DNA of 64,000 nucleotides from Echinococcus granulosus (lineage: Eukaryota > Platyhelminthes > Cestoda > Cyclophyllidea > Taeniidae): NCBI RefSeq assembly GCF_000524195.1, contig NW_020170461.1, positions 136,342 to 200,341 on the forward strand, written 5' to 3'. Below, one piece after another: positions 62,601 to 64,000 of this stretch (its first letter is position 1; each line of letters begins with the position of its first letter). The notes beneath the pieces were generated by a model, which was not told the DNA's origin, ran no database searches, and saw only the letters and a list, made by a program, of their open reading frames with translations. The translations under genes were made by a program, and so were the position numbers.

Positions 62601-64000
62601 TCGGGAGCACTTGCTGGGAAGTAGAATCGTCTGATCAGAGACACCTTGAAGCGCCTTCATGGAGCTAATACTAAGCATCATTCTGAGGAGCTTTTAAACT
62701 TCGTTCTTTCTTCTCATCGCACTGCTGTCCAGGCGTCTACGTGAATGGTGTTGAGGTAGTGGCGACTTGGCATGAGGAGGTGAGGTATCGTTCGTTCATC
62801 TACATGATAAGCTTTGCGGTGAGTAGAGTAGGCAACTCCGTATTGAAGGCTTTTAAGACATCAAAGTCTAGTGTTACTTCATTTGTCCATCATCAAATGC
62901 AGATGTCATTTAACCGTTTCTGTTTTGAGTCTCCACACTTCAAGTTTCGTTGTAGTGCGTTAGGGAAATCCTCAATTTTATGTCCTACTACTACGCCGCC
63001 AGACCAACCTACACAATCTGTGGATTTTAAAGTTGTTTTTTAGGTTTATATGCTTGTCAAAACTGTCAGATAAACCCATTTTTTGGTGCAGAAGATGCGC
63101 AAGTTGATGCCTGATCTTGAAGGAATTAAAAGCCCATGTGCCACGTGGCATGAGATGTAGGAATGTGAAAAGCTTTTGCAACAAAATTTTTATTTACTTT
63201 TAGTAAGAAATGCATAAAGTTTTGGCCTTTATGGGCTAAAAATTGGTTTATGTAAGAGAAAAAAGTACATTTGCTGGTAATTTGATACAGCTAATCATAA
63301 ATGCTGATTGGGAGTGGCGTGAGGGACCAGTAAGCAGACCACCGGTATCCCCCGGTGTGGAAGCCAAATGGCAAGCGATCAAACAGAACTGCAACCAAGT
63401 CAGACATCCATCTGTTATGCACCCTTGTCATTCTTTTTACATCGCTCCTCCCTTCCCCTCCCCTGCCTCCCTCCTCCCCGCAGCACCACTAGAGTGACTT
63501 GGCACCACACGGTAGATGCACATCACGTAGTAGATTTTGTGAGGTTTTCTTGGCTTACTGAGCCACACGCGCTTGAAGCTTTCAAGCCTTCTTCCACTGC
63601 CTATTAATTTGGTATCCGAGGTACCTATGATGATCTAAAGCAAAAGACGTACAGACAAACTGGGAGGTCGTTGACATGAGTGAGCCTAGAAAGGCTCCAT
63701 GTCACCACCGCAAAGGCAGAATCGCATCCGGTGTGCGTGGCAACTGTCAACTTAGAGGAAGCCTTAAATTTACCACTTTAGGAGGAGAAAAAAGAGAAAT
63801 GCCACATCCATTGATCATATTTATTCCCTTTTTCCCCTTTATTAGTTCCAACCTGAGGGTCACACTCACGGCGGTGGTGAAATTACTCCAGGCTACGCGC
63901 TGTTTATCGGTGTAGCCGGTATCCTCATTCTCCTCGTATCGACAGTACTTCTCATGGTTGATAAACGCGCGGATGAAATAATCTACCGTGAAAAAATTAC
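56661..64000 (+). CDS. Multi-pass membrane protein, partial (claudin/PMP22-like topology), continues past window
   Basis: Exons 56661 (possibly 56525)-56728, 60436-60653 and 63846-64000 join in phase; the last is cut by the window edge. The first encodes KMEDDKAFESPSDMLFEKPP and meets the second in phase 1. The second holds two membrane segments: ISMILAISGMGFLFVGIILF onward to a KRR turn, then VTVGMFFVAAITYTICLVIH onward. The third opens with a His/Gly-rich loop (PEGHTHGGGE), then a further membrane segment (YALFIGVAGILILLVSTVLL), then a charged tail (DKRADEIIYREKIT). The order hydrophobic, basic turn, hydrophobic, loop, hydrophobic, charged tail resembles the last three spans of a four-span claudin/PMP22-type protein. 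The first span would then lie upstream and is unseen. Family assignment is inference; membrane location is solid. Confidence 0.62.
56729..60435. other. Intron of the membrane-protein gene, no supported gene inside
   Basis: 3.7 kb. A 142-codon frame at 57515-57943 lacks an ATG start, splice context and recognisable content. A TG microsatellite sits at 59891-59908. 59760-59850 weakly resembles 28500-28560, so it may be another distant copy of the 19-28 kb repeat. Confidence 0.45.
59891..59908 (+). repeat. TG dinucleotide microsatellite
   Basis: Short (TG)n run of about nine units in an intron. Confidence 0.85.
60654..63845. other. Last visible intron of the membrane-protein gene
   Basis: 3.2 kb between a strong donor (CAGGTAAGT at 60651) and the acceptor at 63845. 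Apart from the inverted-repeat arm at 62159-62890, nothing is recognised. Confidence 0.5.
62159..62890 (-). repeat. Inverted repeat pair, right arm
   Basis: Reverse-orientation partner of 51731-52419. On the - strand it carries the matching frame MMLSISSMKALQ onward (62681-62460) and the adjacent block MSKGFGLRGR onward to EYYCQMPS. It lies in the last visible intron of the membrane-protein gene. The arms are about 9.7 kb apart. Confidence 0.8.

Noticed and set aside
1..64000. CRISPR arrays, bacterial operons, rRNA genes, integrated virus
   Set aside because: No regularly spaced repeats, rRNA-like blocks or recognisable viral or reverse-transcriptase motifs were seen; gene structure is plainly eukaryotic.

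Overview
This is eukaryotic nuclear DNA, most likely from a parasitic flatworm, with a tapeworm as my best guess (inference). The evidence is intron-split genes with canonical GT-AG introns, several introns of only 32-44 nt, AT-leaning non-coding DNA with TA/TG/GGA microsatellites, three 100-N scaffold gaps, and divergent metazoan-type proteins. There is no sign of bacterial operons, CRISPR arrays or tRNA genes. All gene models come from reading frames, splice sites and intron phases by eye; no transcript data were available.

Layout. (1) 202-5699, + strand: a complete eight-exon gene for an EEPD1-like endonuclease/exonuclease/phosphatase-fold protein with a lipidation-type N-terminus and a helix-hairpin-helix segment. 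(2) About 6.0-19.2 kb: gene-poor DNA with a cluster of copies of an unnamed ~190-bp GC-rich repeat, a GGA microsatellite and two weak exon candidates. (3) About 19.3-27.5 kb: two diverged tandem copies of a ~4-kb non-coding unit, with an assembly gap at their junction and a third, inverted partial copy at 28.4-28.9 kb. (4) 31726-33321, - strand: the mitochondrial ribosomal protein uL23m gene (MRPL23), five exons. (5) 35275-49371, + strand: a two-RRM RNA-binding protein of the DAZAP1/Hrp48/Musashi group. Its RRMs are cut by tiny introns and its low-complexity C-terminus by introns of 3.9 and 8.4 kb; the last intron holds a duplicated repeat. (6) 49.4-53.5 kb: 3' flank and one arm of a ~0.7-kb inverted repeat. 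(7) 53.5-64 kb, + strand: an acidic N-terminal-like exon candidate, then a multi-pass membrane protein gene that runs off the window's right edge. The second arm of the inverted repeat lies in its last visible intron.

The genes appear functionally unrelated (DNA or lipid-linked phosphodiesterase, mitochondrial translation, mRNA regulation, membrane protein), as expected for a normal animal chromosome. MRPL23 and the RRM gene are divergent and share a ~1.95-kb upstream region with a TA microsatellite and a gap. I did not find a convincing new multi-gene system. The most unusual features are the repeats (clustered short element, tandem duplication, inverted repeat pair), the ultrashort introns, and a few uncharacterised open frames.
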